A stretch of 7,204 bases of DNA from JBFJVZ01 sp041623895 (GCA_041623895.1 JBFJVZ010000396.1:1-7204), one strand, 5' to 3'; positions 1 through 7,019 are shown, counted from the stretch's first letter. The notes: generated from the letters alone by a model not told the origin. Made by a program: numbers and translations.

Positions 1-424
1 GCTTCAGGCGTGACAGCGAAGTCAGATGTGCCAGGCCTTTATCGCCGATGCCACAGTCACGGAGATCCAGATTCTCCAAAGTGGAGATTTCGCCAATCGC
101 GCGTAGGCCATCATCCGTGATCGCGGTGCCGCTTAATAAGACGGACCGCAAACGGGGCAACTTGGGCAGGGATTCCAGTATCGAGTCATCAATGCTTTGA
201 CCGCGAAAGTCGACTTCGATGATCTGTCCATCGTCGCGGCGGAGCTTGTCGGTCAACTTCTCGACCGCTGCGACGGCATCCACATCATCCGCCGGCGTAA
301 TGATCTTGCCAGCCTCGGAGGCTACAGGCGACTTGTCAGGCGAAGATGACGTTTTAGGCGATTGCCGGTCGCAACCAATGAACAACATTGGCAGGGCGAC
401 CATCAAAGGGATGATCCGAAACAA
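1..424 (-). CDS. Leucine-rich-repeat lipoprotein, N-terminal part (runs off the left edge)
   Basis: About 141 codons are visible and the 3' end lies outside the window. Residues 1-18 form a lipoprotein signal: an Arg at position 3, a hydrophobic stretch and a lipobox-like LFIGC with the lipidated Cys at 18. A Ser/Pro/Lys-rich linker follows (about 19-45). From about residue 67 there are leucine-rich repeats; two full 24-residue units start at residues 92 and 116, with the pattern LxxLxLxxTxITDxGL typical of planctomycete LRR proteins. The predicted role is an envelope-anchored binding or scaffold protein; the ligand is unknown. No ATG in this frame lies between the upstream gene's stop (482-484) and the signal peptide. 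I chose TTG at 422-424 because a GGAG lies 8 bases before it; GTG at 431-433 is the alternative. It probably shares a transcript with the oxidoreductase gene just upstream. The family call is firm, the exact start is not. Confidence 0.8.
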   Translation of the reverse strand, partial: MFRIIPLMVALPMLFIGCDRQSPKTSSSPDKSPVASEAGKIITPADDVDAVAAVEKLTDKLRRDDGQIIEVDFRGQSIDDSILESLPKLPRLRSVLLSGTAITDDGLRAIGEISTLENLDLRDCGIGDKGLAHLTSLSRLK

Positions 425-432
425 GGCACCCA

Positions 433-436
433 CTCC
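433..436 (-). promoter_or_regulatory. Ribosome binding site GGAG deciding a TTG start
   Basis: On the minus strand GGAG is followed by 8 bases and then TTG (422-424). This spacing fits a Shine-Dalgarno site. The competing GTG (431-433) overlaps the GGAG itself and has no such site before it, which favours the TTG start of the LRR lipoprotein gene. Confidence 0.45.
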
Positions 437-481
437 GTGCGATATGACAGGAACATTGATGACAATGATATTGAACGAACG

Positions 482-1822
482 TCACGCGGTGCCGGTGATT
501 TCCCAACCTTCGCGATACGTTTTGCTGATGTACTGTGACGCTTCGGGACAGTTTGTGACGGTCAGTGTCTTGGCGTCCCATTCCAGCGGTTTTTCAGCAC
601 GGTAGGCAACGTTGCCCAGCAGAACGGCTTCCGTCAAAGCACCGGAATAATCAAAATTGCAGGTGGTCGGCGAGCCGTCCTTGCATGCTTTGATCCATTC
701 GGCATGATGCCCGATCGAATTGGGAATCGTCTGTTCCGGCGGCAGGAAATTCTCGAACTTCTCTTTCGGGAACAATTTGTAGCTGCCGTAGTTGGCAAAC
801 ATGTTCCCTTCGCTACCGATAAACATCACGCCACTGCCGGGAACTTTTTCGTCGGCGACTTCTTTGGGCGTCATGTTGCCGTCGTACCAGGTCAGATCAA
901 CCGGCGGCAAATCACCGCGTTGCGGGAACTTATATTTGACGATCAGGCCAAGCGGACACGTTTCGGGATGCGGCGGCGGTCCTTCGGCTTCACAGGCAAC
1001 CGGGTGTCGGAGATCGAGCGCCCAGAACGGCAAGTCCATGAAGTGGCAACCCATGTCACCAAGAGTTCCCTGTCCAAAGTCCCACCAACGCCGCCACTGT
1101 GCGGGATGGTAGCGTCCGGGAACAAACGGGCGCCAGGGAGCCGGCCCAAGCCAAAGATCCCAGCTCAGGTTTACGGGCGGATCCTCGCCGCTTTCGGGAC
1201 GATCGCCACCTCCCCATGCTTTGCCAACCCACACATGGACTTCGCTGATGTCGCCAATCACACCCGCCCTGACGATTTCGACGACACGCCGATAGTTGTC
1301 GCCGGCGTGAATCTGAGTTCCCATTTGCGTCGCCACGCCTTTTGCTTTGGCGGCTTCGGCGATGATACGCGCCTCTTCGACGGTATGAGTGAGCGGTTTT
1401 TCACAGTAACAGTGCAGGCCGGCTTGAATGGCACGAAGTGATGCCGGTGCATGATTGTGGTCGGCGGTAGCGACGACGATCGCGTCCGCTTTGTCTGCTT
1501 CTTGAGCAATCATTTCGCGATAGTCGGCATAGGTTCTCGCATCCTTGTGAGTCATCGCGGCGCGATCCAAGTAGTTCTTGTCGACGTCACACAATCCGAC
1601 GATGTCTTCACCTGCGACCCCCGAGATGTCGGCGGCGGCACGATTGGCAGTTCCCACGCAGAGGATTTTCAGTTTCTGATTGGCCGAGTTCGATTCTTGG
1701 GCGGGCAGCTCACTCCAAACGCCGGCGGTCACCGCCGCTGCACCTGCGGCACTGGATTTCAGAAAGGTTCTCCGTGCTACGTGACACTTATTCTTAGAAA
1801 TCGAATCGGATCGCTTCGTCAT
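482..1822 (-). CDS. Tat-exported Gfo/Idh/MocA family oxidoreductase
   Basis: A 446-residue protein of the usual length for exported members of this family, which oxidise or reduce sugars and related polyols with NAD(P). A Tat signal is visible (ARRTFLK at 16-22, then an Ala-rich stretch), with likely cleavage near LPA at 39-41. The Rossmann fold starts at about residue 51; its nucleotide loop reads VGTANRA (56-62) rather than the common GxGxxG, and CDVD (78-81) ends the second strand. EKP at 141-143 supplies the family's catalytic Lys, and GDMGCH (255-260) gives the Asp256/His260 pair expected in the active site. The C-terminal half is the alpha/beta substrate domain of the bacterial-type group. 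The start is supported by GGAAG (1830-1834), 7 bases before ATG. The LRR lipoprotein gene follows, and the DUF1501 gene is divergent. The substrate cannot be told. How an exported enzyme gets its cofactor is an open question; in related proteins the cofactor can be tightly bound and carried through Tat, which is inference here. Confidence 0.92.
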   Translation of the reverse strand: MTKRSDSISKNKCHVARRTFLKSSAAGAAAVTAGVWSELPAQESNSANQKLKILCVGTANRAAADISGVAGEDIVGLCDVDKNYLDRAAMTHKDARTYADYREMIAQEADKADAIVVATADHNHAPASLRAIQAGLHCYCEKPLTHTVEEARIIAEAAKAKGVATQMGTQIHAGDNYRRVVEIVRAGVIGDISEVHVWVGKAWGGGDRPESGEDPPVNLSWDLWLGPAPWRPFVPGRYHPAQWRRWWDFGQGTLGDMGCHFMDLPFWALDLRHPVACEAEGPPPHPETCPLGLIVKYKFPQRGDLPPVDLTWYDGNMTPKEVADEKVPGSGVMFIGSEGNMFANYGSYKLFPKEKFENFLPPEQTIPNSIGHHAEWIKACKDGSPTTCNFDYSGALTEAVLLGNVAYRAEKPLEWDAKTLTVTNCPEASQYISKTYREGWEITGTA

Positions 1823-2110
1823 GTCTGGTCTTCCGAAAGAGCGGATGGAGGGAATTGTCGCGACCCATGGTACTCGATTCGCATGGCATTCGCCTACGTC
1901 GGTGCGGCAGCCTGCCTGTTTTCGGCGGCACGGGTAGAAACCGGCTCATACAGGTGCGGCATCCTGCCGTACCAGGCAGCCGTCGGCCGGCAAATGATGA
2001 AAGCATGCTCGCCGCCCAAACTGTTCCGATTTCCGCTATCCGATTTCAGCGGTTAGAATGTTGTGACCCGCCTGCTGGTGCATTCGCTGCCTTGATCAAG
2101 CAATTCTCAC
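1823..2110. other. Divergent intergenic region
   Basis: This 288-base gap separates two genes reading outward, so it must hold the promoters of both, but I see no convincing -35/-10 pair on either strand. It contains the GC-rich palindromes listed separately (1901-1979). A perfect 10-base palindrome, CTTGATCAAG (2091-2100), lies 10 bases before the DUF1501 ATG, where a Shine-Dalgarno site would be expected but is absent. Open frames crossing this region look like chance reading through GC-rich sequence. Confidence 0.6.
1901..1979. repeat. Short GC-rich palindromic repeat pair
   Basis: Two related sequences beginning GGTGCGGCA lie 52 bases apart: 1901-1916 and 1953-1968 match at 15 of 16 positions. 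The second is a near-perfect hairpin: a 9-base stem (1953-1961 with 1965-1973, one G/T wobble) around the loop TCC. The first copy keeps only a 4-base stem (GGCA/TGCC). In addition, CTGCCTG at 1912-1918 is the exact inverse of CAGGCAG at 1973-1979. This looks like a small interspersed palindromic element, or the remains of one. It could also be a regulatory structure of either divergent gene. Confidence 0.45.
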
Positions 2111-3562
2111 ATGAAATCTCACCGCCCCCATCATTGTGGCCGCTTCGTGGACACGCCGACGAGTCGTCGTCAGATGCTGCAACGATGTGCAAGCGGCTTT
2201 GGAGCTGTTGCACTTGGCGCGCTGTCCGCCGACTGGACGTCAGCAGCTGCTGAAAGCAACGACCCCTGGTCTGCCAAGCAACCGCATTTTGTCCCCCAAG
2301 CAAAGCACGTCATCTTTCTGTACATGGATGGCGGGCCGTCGCAGGTCGACACCTTTGACTACAAGCCGATGCTGGCGAAGTTTGACGGACAGGATCCGCG
2401 GAAAGTGATCGGCAAACTGGCTCCCACGCAATTCGACAACGTCGGCAAAGTGCTCAAGCATCAATGGGAGTTCAAGCAGCACGGCGAGGCCGGTCATTGG
2501 GTCAGCTCACTGTTTCCCTATCTGGCCGAAGTAGCTGATGATTTGGCGATCATCAAATCGATGACGTCGAATTTCTCCGAGCACACTTCTGCGAACTATT
2601 TTTTGCACACCGGCAGCGGATTCCAGGGCCGACCGAGCATGGGTGCCTGGTTTGGATACGGATTGGGAACCGAGAATCAAGATCTACCCGGGTTTGTCGT
2701 CATCAACGGTGGCCTGATTCCTCCGGGCGGGTTGGATTGTTTTGGGTCAGGTTTTCTGCCGTCGGCTTATCAGGGCAGCGTTTTCTTGCCAAACGATCAA
2801 CCGATCGCCAACATCAAACCTTCCGAGCCAAGTTTGCAGTTGCAACGTAACAAACTGGATTTGATTCGGGAGATGGATCAGCAAACACTGGCAGAGCTTG
2901 CCGGTGACCGCGAGGTGGATGCTGCTATCCAGAATTTCGAGACCGCGTATCGAATGCAGACCGCCGTTCCGGAGTTGACCGACCTGAGCGATGAATCTGC
3001 TGAAACAAAACGGATGTACGGATTGGAGGCAGACTTCAACAACACCAAGACGTTTGGCAAACAGTGTTTGTTGGCCCGCCGGTTGGTCGAACGTGGTGTG
3101 CGTTTCATTGAGTTGACTTGTCCGGGCGGCAACGGTGATCGCTGGGATCAGCACAGCAATCTGGTTGATGGGCATAACAAGAATTGTCTGACCGTCGATC
3201 AACCGATCGCAGCACTGATCAAAGACTTGAAACGAGTTGGCCTGTTCGATTCGACCTTACTGGTTTGGGGCGGTGAGTTCGGTCGCACGCCGTTCGCGCA
3301 AGGCGGAAACGGCCGCGACCACAATCCATTCGGATTCACGATCTGGATGGCGGGCGGCGGTATCAAAGGCGGCACGTCGGTCGGCCAGACGGATGAGTGG
3401 GGATACAAGGCAGTCGAGAATCGTTTCGAGATTCATGACCTGCACGCCACGATGTTGCACCTGTTGGGAATCGATCACACCAAAAGTACGTTTCGATTCA
3501 GCGGCCGCGACATGCGTTTGACTGACGTTCACGGACACCTGATCAAAGAGATCTTGGCATGA
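2111..3562 (+). CDS. DUF1501 family protein, Tat-exported, alkaline-phosphatase/sulfatase-like fold
   Basis: A 483-residue protein of the DUF1501 family, which is abundant in planctomycetes and related to the alkaline phosphatase/sulfatase superfamily; no member's reaction is assumed here. A Tat signal is present (SRRQMLQ at 18-24, then a hydrophobic stretch), with likely cleavage after TSAAA (43-47). Family landmarks in order: HVIFLYMDGGPSQVDTFD (66-83), whose Asp73 is a probable metal ligand; WDQH (345-348); GGEFGRTP (387-394); GRDHN (401-405), probable metal ligands; and the C-terminal HDLHATMLHLLGID (442-455). The sulfatase C/S-x-P-x-R nucleophile motif was not seen. The ATG is the only reasonable start, since an in-frame TGA lies at 2093-2095; no clear Shine-Dalgarno site precedes it. 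The stop overlaps the start of the next gene as ATGA, pointing to one transcript and coupled translation. These two families are often neighbours in planctomycetes. Confidence 0.93.
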   Translation: MKSHRPHHCGRFVDTPTSRRQMLQRCASGFGAVALGALSADWTSAAAESNDPWSAKQPHFVPQAKHVIFLYMDGGPSQVDTFDYKPMLAKFDGQDPRKVIGKLAPTQFDNVGKVLKHQWEFKQHGEAGHWVSSLFPYLAEVADDLAIIKSMTSNFSEHTSANYFLHTGSGFQGRPSMGAWFGYGLGTENQDLPGFVVINGGLIPPGGLDCFGSGFLPSAYQGSVFLPNDQPIANIKPSEPSLQLQRNKLDLIREMDQQTLAELAGDREVDAAIQNFETAYRMQTAVPELTDLSDESAETKRMYGLEADFNNTKTFGKQCLLARRLVERGVRFIELTCPGGNGDRWDQHSNLVDGHNKNCLTVDQPIAALIKDLKRVGLFDSTLLVWGGEFGRTPFAQGGNGRDHNPFGFTIWMAGGGIKGGTSVGQTDEWGYKAVENRFEIHDLHATMLHLLGIDHTKSTFRFSGRDMRLTDVHGHLIKEILA

Positions 3563-6500
3563 TGCAGATGACTGGCAGGGCGAGGCTCCTGCCGAGCCGC
3601 GATTTGAATGGCGTTTCCGGGAGGGCGAGGCTCCTGCCGAGCTGCGCTTTGAATGGCGTTTCCGGGAGGGCGAGGCTCTTGCCGAGCCGCGATTTGAATG
3701 GAAGGTCGGCGCAGCAGGAGCTTCGCCCTCCCAATTGTGGGCACCGTTTTCTGCGATACGGACTGCTCTTCGTAGGGATGGTCTGCTGCGCCCCATTCGT
3801 TTTCGCTGACGACACTGCCGACAAACAAAAACCGACAGCGGAGCAAACCGAGTTCTTTGAAGCAAAGATCCGGCCGATTCTGGTACAGCGTTGTTACCAG
3901 TGCCATTCGACCGATGCGGAAGAGATCGAAGGCGGTCTGGTCCTGGACTCCAAATGGGGCTGGCAAACCGGCGGGGACAGTGGTCCCGCGATCGTGCCGG
4001 GAAATCTTGCTGAAAGTAACCTGATCGACGCGGTTCGTTACGAAGAAAACATCGTCAGTGCGATGCCGCCAAAATCAAAGTTGCCCGCTGAAGAAATCAA
4101 GCTGCTGGAACGCTGGGTCGAAATGGGTGCTCCCGATCCGAGGGCCAAGGTCAAAAAGGGTGCCTCGTCGATGGTGGAAACTTTCGATCTCAACAAGCGT
4201 GTGCAGGAACATTGGTCTTGGCGACCGATTGACGATCCGCCACCGCCCGAAGTGCTCGATCAAGCCTGGCCGGCTAGCGACATCGATCGTTTCATTTTGC
4301 ACGCACTTGAAAATGCCGGACTCAGTCCTGCCCGGCCCGCGGACAAGCAGCTTCTGTTGCGGCGAGTTTTTTTTGATTTGATCGGTTTGCCGCCCACGCC
4401 GGAGCAGATTGACGCGTTTGTTGCCGACCAGTCACAAGATGCTTACCAGCGAGTTGTCGAGCAGCTGCTTGATTCACCGCAATTTGGCGAGAAGTGGGCG
4501 CGTCACTGGATGGATCTTGTCCGCTATGCCGAAACGTACGGGCATGAATTCGATTACCCCATTCCTCATTCAACCGAATATCGTGACTACTTGATTCGCG
4601 GATTGAATGCTGATCTGCCGTACGACCAGTTTATCGTCGAGCACATTGCCGGCGATTTGATCGAGTCACCGAGGCTTCATCCCACCGAAAAATTCAACGA
4701 GTCGGTCATCGGCACGGGGTTCTGGTTCTTGCACGAAGCAACGCACGCGCCCACGGATGTCCTCAAGAACGAGGCGGATATCATCGACAATCAGTTGGAC
4801 GTATTTGGGAAATCGTTCCTGGGCCTGACCGTTGCCTGTGCTCGATGCCATGACCATAAATTCGATGCCATTTCAACGGCCGACTACTACGCCTTGAGCG
4901 CATTCATCCAAAGCAGTTGTCGGCAGTTTTATCCGCTCGACCCCGGTCAGCGCATCGAGCAATCGATCGCACAACTGGAATCTCTGCAAGCACGAGGTCG
5001 CGAGCTGGTTCGCAAGTCCGTGAAGACGGATCTCGAAAGTGCTCCTGAAAACTACTTTGCTGCAGCGTCGCGATTGATTGATACCGATTCGACGGAGGCA
5101 GCGATCAGTGGTGAAGCCGAAAGCAGCAAACTGGACGCACAAAGACTCGGCAAATGGGTTCAGCTGCTCAAGGCAGCCAATTCGGACTCCGCTAATCCGG
5201 CCGCCATCGATGTGTTGGCCGCGCGCCGCAAAGCCCCAGCGGGCTTGAAGGGGATTCGTGATCGGATTGCGTCCCTTGAGTCGAAACAGGCAAAGTACGC
5301 GAGCGAAAATGAGTTATTCGAGTCATTTGACGGTCCTGGGCTTGCCGCTGGGTGGTCGACAACCGGCCGCGCGTTTCAACCCATTGGCAAAGACTCTGAA
5401 GTGCACGTGATTGGCGCTTCGACCCGCCGCGGCACCGTCGATAGCGGTTACTTTGGCCCCAAAGCGACCGGCATTTTGCGTTCGCCCACCTTCACGATCA
5501 GCACACCAAAGATCCACGTTCGCGTCAAAGCTACGGCCAACGTGAAGATGAATGTGATCATCGACAACTATCAGATGATTCGCTTTCACGGTCTTTTGTT
5601 CAACGGCACATTCATCAAAGACAAAGGTTCAGACACAGGCGGCAACTGGCAGTGGAAAAGCTTCGCCGGTGACCTGAATAAGTACATTGGCCACAACGCC
5701 TATCTGGAATTCGTCGACGAAAACGAGGCCACGATCGCGATCGATGAGATTTGGTTTTCCCAAGCGGGCCCACCGCCGGCAACAGCCGACAGACTCGCCG
5801 AGCAGTTTGCCGCCGAAGATTTTTCGTTTGAAGACGCCTGGAAAGACGCGCTCGGGCAAATTGCCAAATCCAAACGCTCTGCTTACTTCGATTGGTTGAT
5901 TGACAACGAATTGCTGACCTACGACGACATCGCTCCCGGTCTGTCAGCGCTTCAGCACGAAGCCCGGCAAATCGCCGACAAGATCCCGCAGCCGAAGTTT
6001 GTCTTGGCCATGGCCGAGGGAACTCGCGAAGATACCGCCATTTACATCCGCGGCAGTCATACGAATCTGGGAGACAAAGTGCCGCCGCGAATGTTGGAGG
6101 CATTGGGCGGCCAGGAGGGGAACAGGCTGGAACTCGCCCGGCGAATCGCCAGTGCCGATAATCCGTTAACTGCACGGGTGATTGTCAATCGCCTCTGGCA
6201 TCACCTTTTCGGCCGCGGCATCGTGCCCACGGTGGACGATTTTGGACCGCAAGGTCAGCCGCCTTCGCACCCACAGTTGCTGGATCATTTGGCAAGCGAG
6301 TTCATCGCCGATGGTTGGTCGATCAAGACCGCGATTCGCAAGATGGTATCCTCGCAAACTTACCGTCAATCCAGCGTCGCTAAGCAAAACAACGATCCCG
6401 AACTGATTGCCAGAGTCGATCCGACCAATGAGTTACTGCATCGCATGCGGGTGCGCCGCTTGCCCGCTGAATCGATCCGTGATGCGATTCTGGCGACATC

Positions 6501-6990
6501 AGGCCGACTGGACAAAAGTCAATTCGGTGGCAGTGTTCCCACGCATCGAACGGCGTTCATGACCGGTCGCGGCGCTCGGGGCAGTGGTCCGTTGGATGGA
6601 GCCGGCCGCCGCACGATATATCTTTCGGTGTACCGCAATTTCTTGAACCCGTTTTTGCTGACCTTTGACATGCCCAACCCGTTCGGGGCCAAAGGCGACC
6701 GCAGCAATTCCAATGTGCCCGCTCAAGCATTAACGCTGATGAACGATCCCTTTGTCATCCAGCAGGCAAAACTATGGTCCGAAAAGCTGGTTTCGACCCA
6801 CGCTGAACCGCAGCAGCGGATCATATCAGCCGTCAAACTTGCTCACGGCGTCGAGGCAACTCCGCAGCAAGTCCAGCGAATGCAAAAGTTTGTTGAGAAA
6901 CAAATCAAGCAGGGAGCGTCGGAGAAGCAAGCCTGGGCCGACTTCGCGCACACGCTGTTTAACATGAAGTCGTTCTATTTCCTGAAGTAG
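3559..6990 (+). CDS. Planctomycete cytochrome C (PSCyt1) - DUF1549 - DUF1553 protein with a repeat-derived N-terminus
   Basis: A large exported protein (1143 residues from the first ATG). Residues 6-58 are encoded by the repeat element described separately. A Sec signal peptide follows: Arg63/Arg66, a hydrophobic core at about 67-80, and cleavage after VFA (81-83). The PSCyt1 domain (about 95-195) has a haem-binding-type CYQCH at 112-116 and a later AMPP that could supply an axial Met. DUF1549 spans about 217-440 and ends in CARCHDHKFD (427-436), a second CxxCH. A Lys/Glu-rich linker leads to a beta-rich segment at about 587-735 (FESFDGPG to IDEIWFSQ), probably a carbohydrate-binding-like fold. 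DUF1553 runs from about 868 (NPLTARVIVNRLWHHLFG) to the end (FNMKSFYFLK). The family is thought to act in planctomycete polymer degradation or electron transfer; the reaction is unknown. The start at 3559 has a weak AAGAG 8 bases upstream and is coupled to the DUF1501 stop. TTG at 3694 is an alternative start giving a shorter leader. Gene identity is firm, the start is not. Confidence 0.9.
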   Translation: MMQMTGRARLLPSRDLNGVSGRARLLPSCALNGVSGRARLLPSRDLNGRSAQQELRPPNCGHRFLRYGLLFVGMVCCAPFVFADDTADKQKPTAEQTEFFEAKIRPILVQRCYQCHSTDAEEIEGGLVLDSKWGWQTGGDSGPAIVPGNLAESNLIDAVRYEENIVSAMPPKSKLPAEEIKLLERWVEMGAPDPRAKVKKGASSMVETFDLNKRVQEHWSWRPIDDPPPPEVLDQAWPASDIDRFILHALENAGLSPARPADKQLLLRRVFFDLIGLPPTPEQIDAFVADQSQDAYQRVVEQLLDSPQFGEKWARHWMDLVRYAETYGHEFDYPIPHSTEYRDYLIRGLNADLPYDQFIVEHIAGDLIESPRLHPTEKFNESVIGTGFWFLHEATHAPTDVLKNEADIIDNQLDVFGKSFLGLTVACARCHDHKFDAISTADYYALSAFIQSSCRQFYPLDPGQRIEQSIAQLESLQARGRELVRKSVKTDLESAPENYFAAASRLIDTDSTEAAISGEAESSKLDAQRLGKWVQLLKAANSDSANPAAIDVLAARRKAPAGLKGIRDRIASLESKQAKYASENELFESFDGPGLAAGWSTTGRAFQPIGKDSEVHVIGASTRRGTVDSGYFGPKATGILRSPTFTISTPKIHVRVKATANVKMNVIIDNYQMIRFHGLLFNGTFIKDKGSDTGGNWQWKSFAGDLNKYIGHNAYLEFVDENEATIAIDEIWFSQAGPPPATADRLAEQFAAEDFSFEDAWKDALGQIAKSKRSAYFDWLIDNELLTYDDIAPGLSALQHEARQIADKIPQPKFVLAMAEGTREDTAIYIRGSHTNLGDKVPPRMLEALGGQEGNRLELARRIASADNPLTARVIVNRLWHHLFGRGIVPTVDDFGPQGQPPSHPQLLDHLASEFIADGWSIKTAIRKMVSSQTYRQSSVAKQNNDPELIARVDPTNELLHRMRVRRLPAESIRDAILATSGRLDKSQFGGSVPTHRTAFMTGRGARGSGPLDGAGRRTIYLSVYRNFLNPFLLTFDMPNPFGAKGDRSNSNVPAQALTLMNDPFVIQQAKLWSEKLVSTHAEPQQRIISAVKLAHGVEATPQQVQRMQKFVEKQIKQGASEKQAWADFAHTLFNMKSFYFLK
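3574..3708 (+). repeat. Three tandem 45-bp units (15-residue period)
   Basis: Units lie at 3574-3618, 3619-3663 and 3664-3708. Units 1 and 2 differ at 3 of 45 positions. Unit 3 matches for its first 38 bases (2 differences from unit 1) and then diverges. Each holds a small hairpin, GGCTC-loop-GAGCC (5-base stem, 5-base loop); unit 2 changes the last stem base to T, leaving a G/U pair. Translated, each unit gives GRARLLPS followed by RD or CA, then LNG and two more residues. No spacers separate the units, so this is not a CRISPR array. Confidence 0.9.
3574..3732. mobile_element. REPIN-like 159-bp palindromic repeat element inserted in frame
   Basis: The left end, GGCAGGGCGAGGCTCCTGC (3574-3592), and the right end (3714-3732) are inverted copies matching at 17 of 19 positions. 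Between them lie tandem copies in direct orientation and a short spacer (3702-3713). The length of 159 bases equals 53 codons, so the host frame is kept. No target-site duplication is visible and no transposase is encoded. GC-rich interspersed palindromes of this look are, to my knowledge, common in Pirellulaceae genomes, often annotated as tiny hypothetical proteins. REPIN-type elements are moved by RAYT transposases encoded elsewhere. Classing this one as REPIN-like is inference from the paired inverted ends. Confidence 0.6.
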
Positions 6991-7019
6991 ACGCAAGTAT
7001 CGATGTGTGTTGCATGCCT

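Noticed and set aside
219..605. Plus-strand open frame of 128 codons
   Set aside because: It lies antisense to the lipoprotein signal region and the oxidoreductase end, both of which have clear protein features; its own translation shows no domain.
704..2056. Plus-strand open frames of 245 codons (704-1441) and 201 codons (1451-2056)
   Set aside because: They are mostly antisense to the oxidoreductase gene. The translations are low-quality and lack family motifs, whereas the minus strand encodes a full Tat signal, EKP and GDMGCH motifs.
3574..3708. Possible CRISPR array
   Set aside because: The 45-bp units follow each other without variable spacers, are internally palindromic and sit inside a coding frame; no cas gene is present.
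3257..3966. Minus-strand open frames with EGEAPA/AGASPS-like repeats
   Set aside because: The repeats are the reverse reading of the element at 3574-3732, and the rest is antisense to DUF1501 and the cytochrome-like gene. Such repeat-only proteins are typical annotation artefacts.
5615..6175. Minus-strand open frame of 186 codons
   Set aside because: It is Arg/Cys-rich and antisense to the well-conserved DUF1553-type gene; no motif supports it.
3778..6990. Start of the cytochrome-like gene at the ATG at 3778
   Set aside because: It would begin inside the hydrophobic core and leave only about 10 residues before the cleavage site, too short for a signal peptide.
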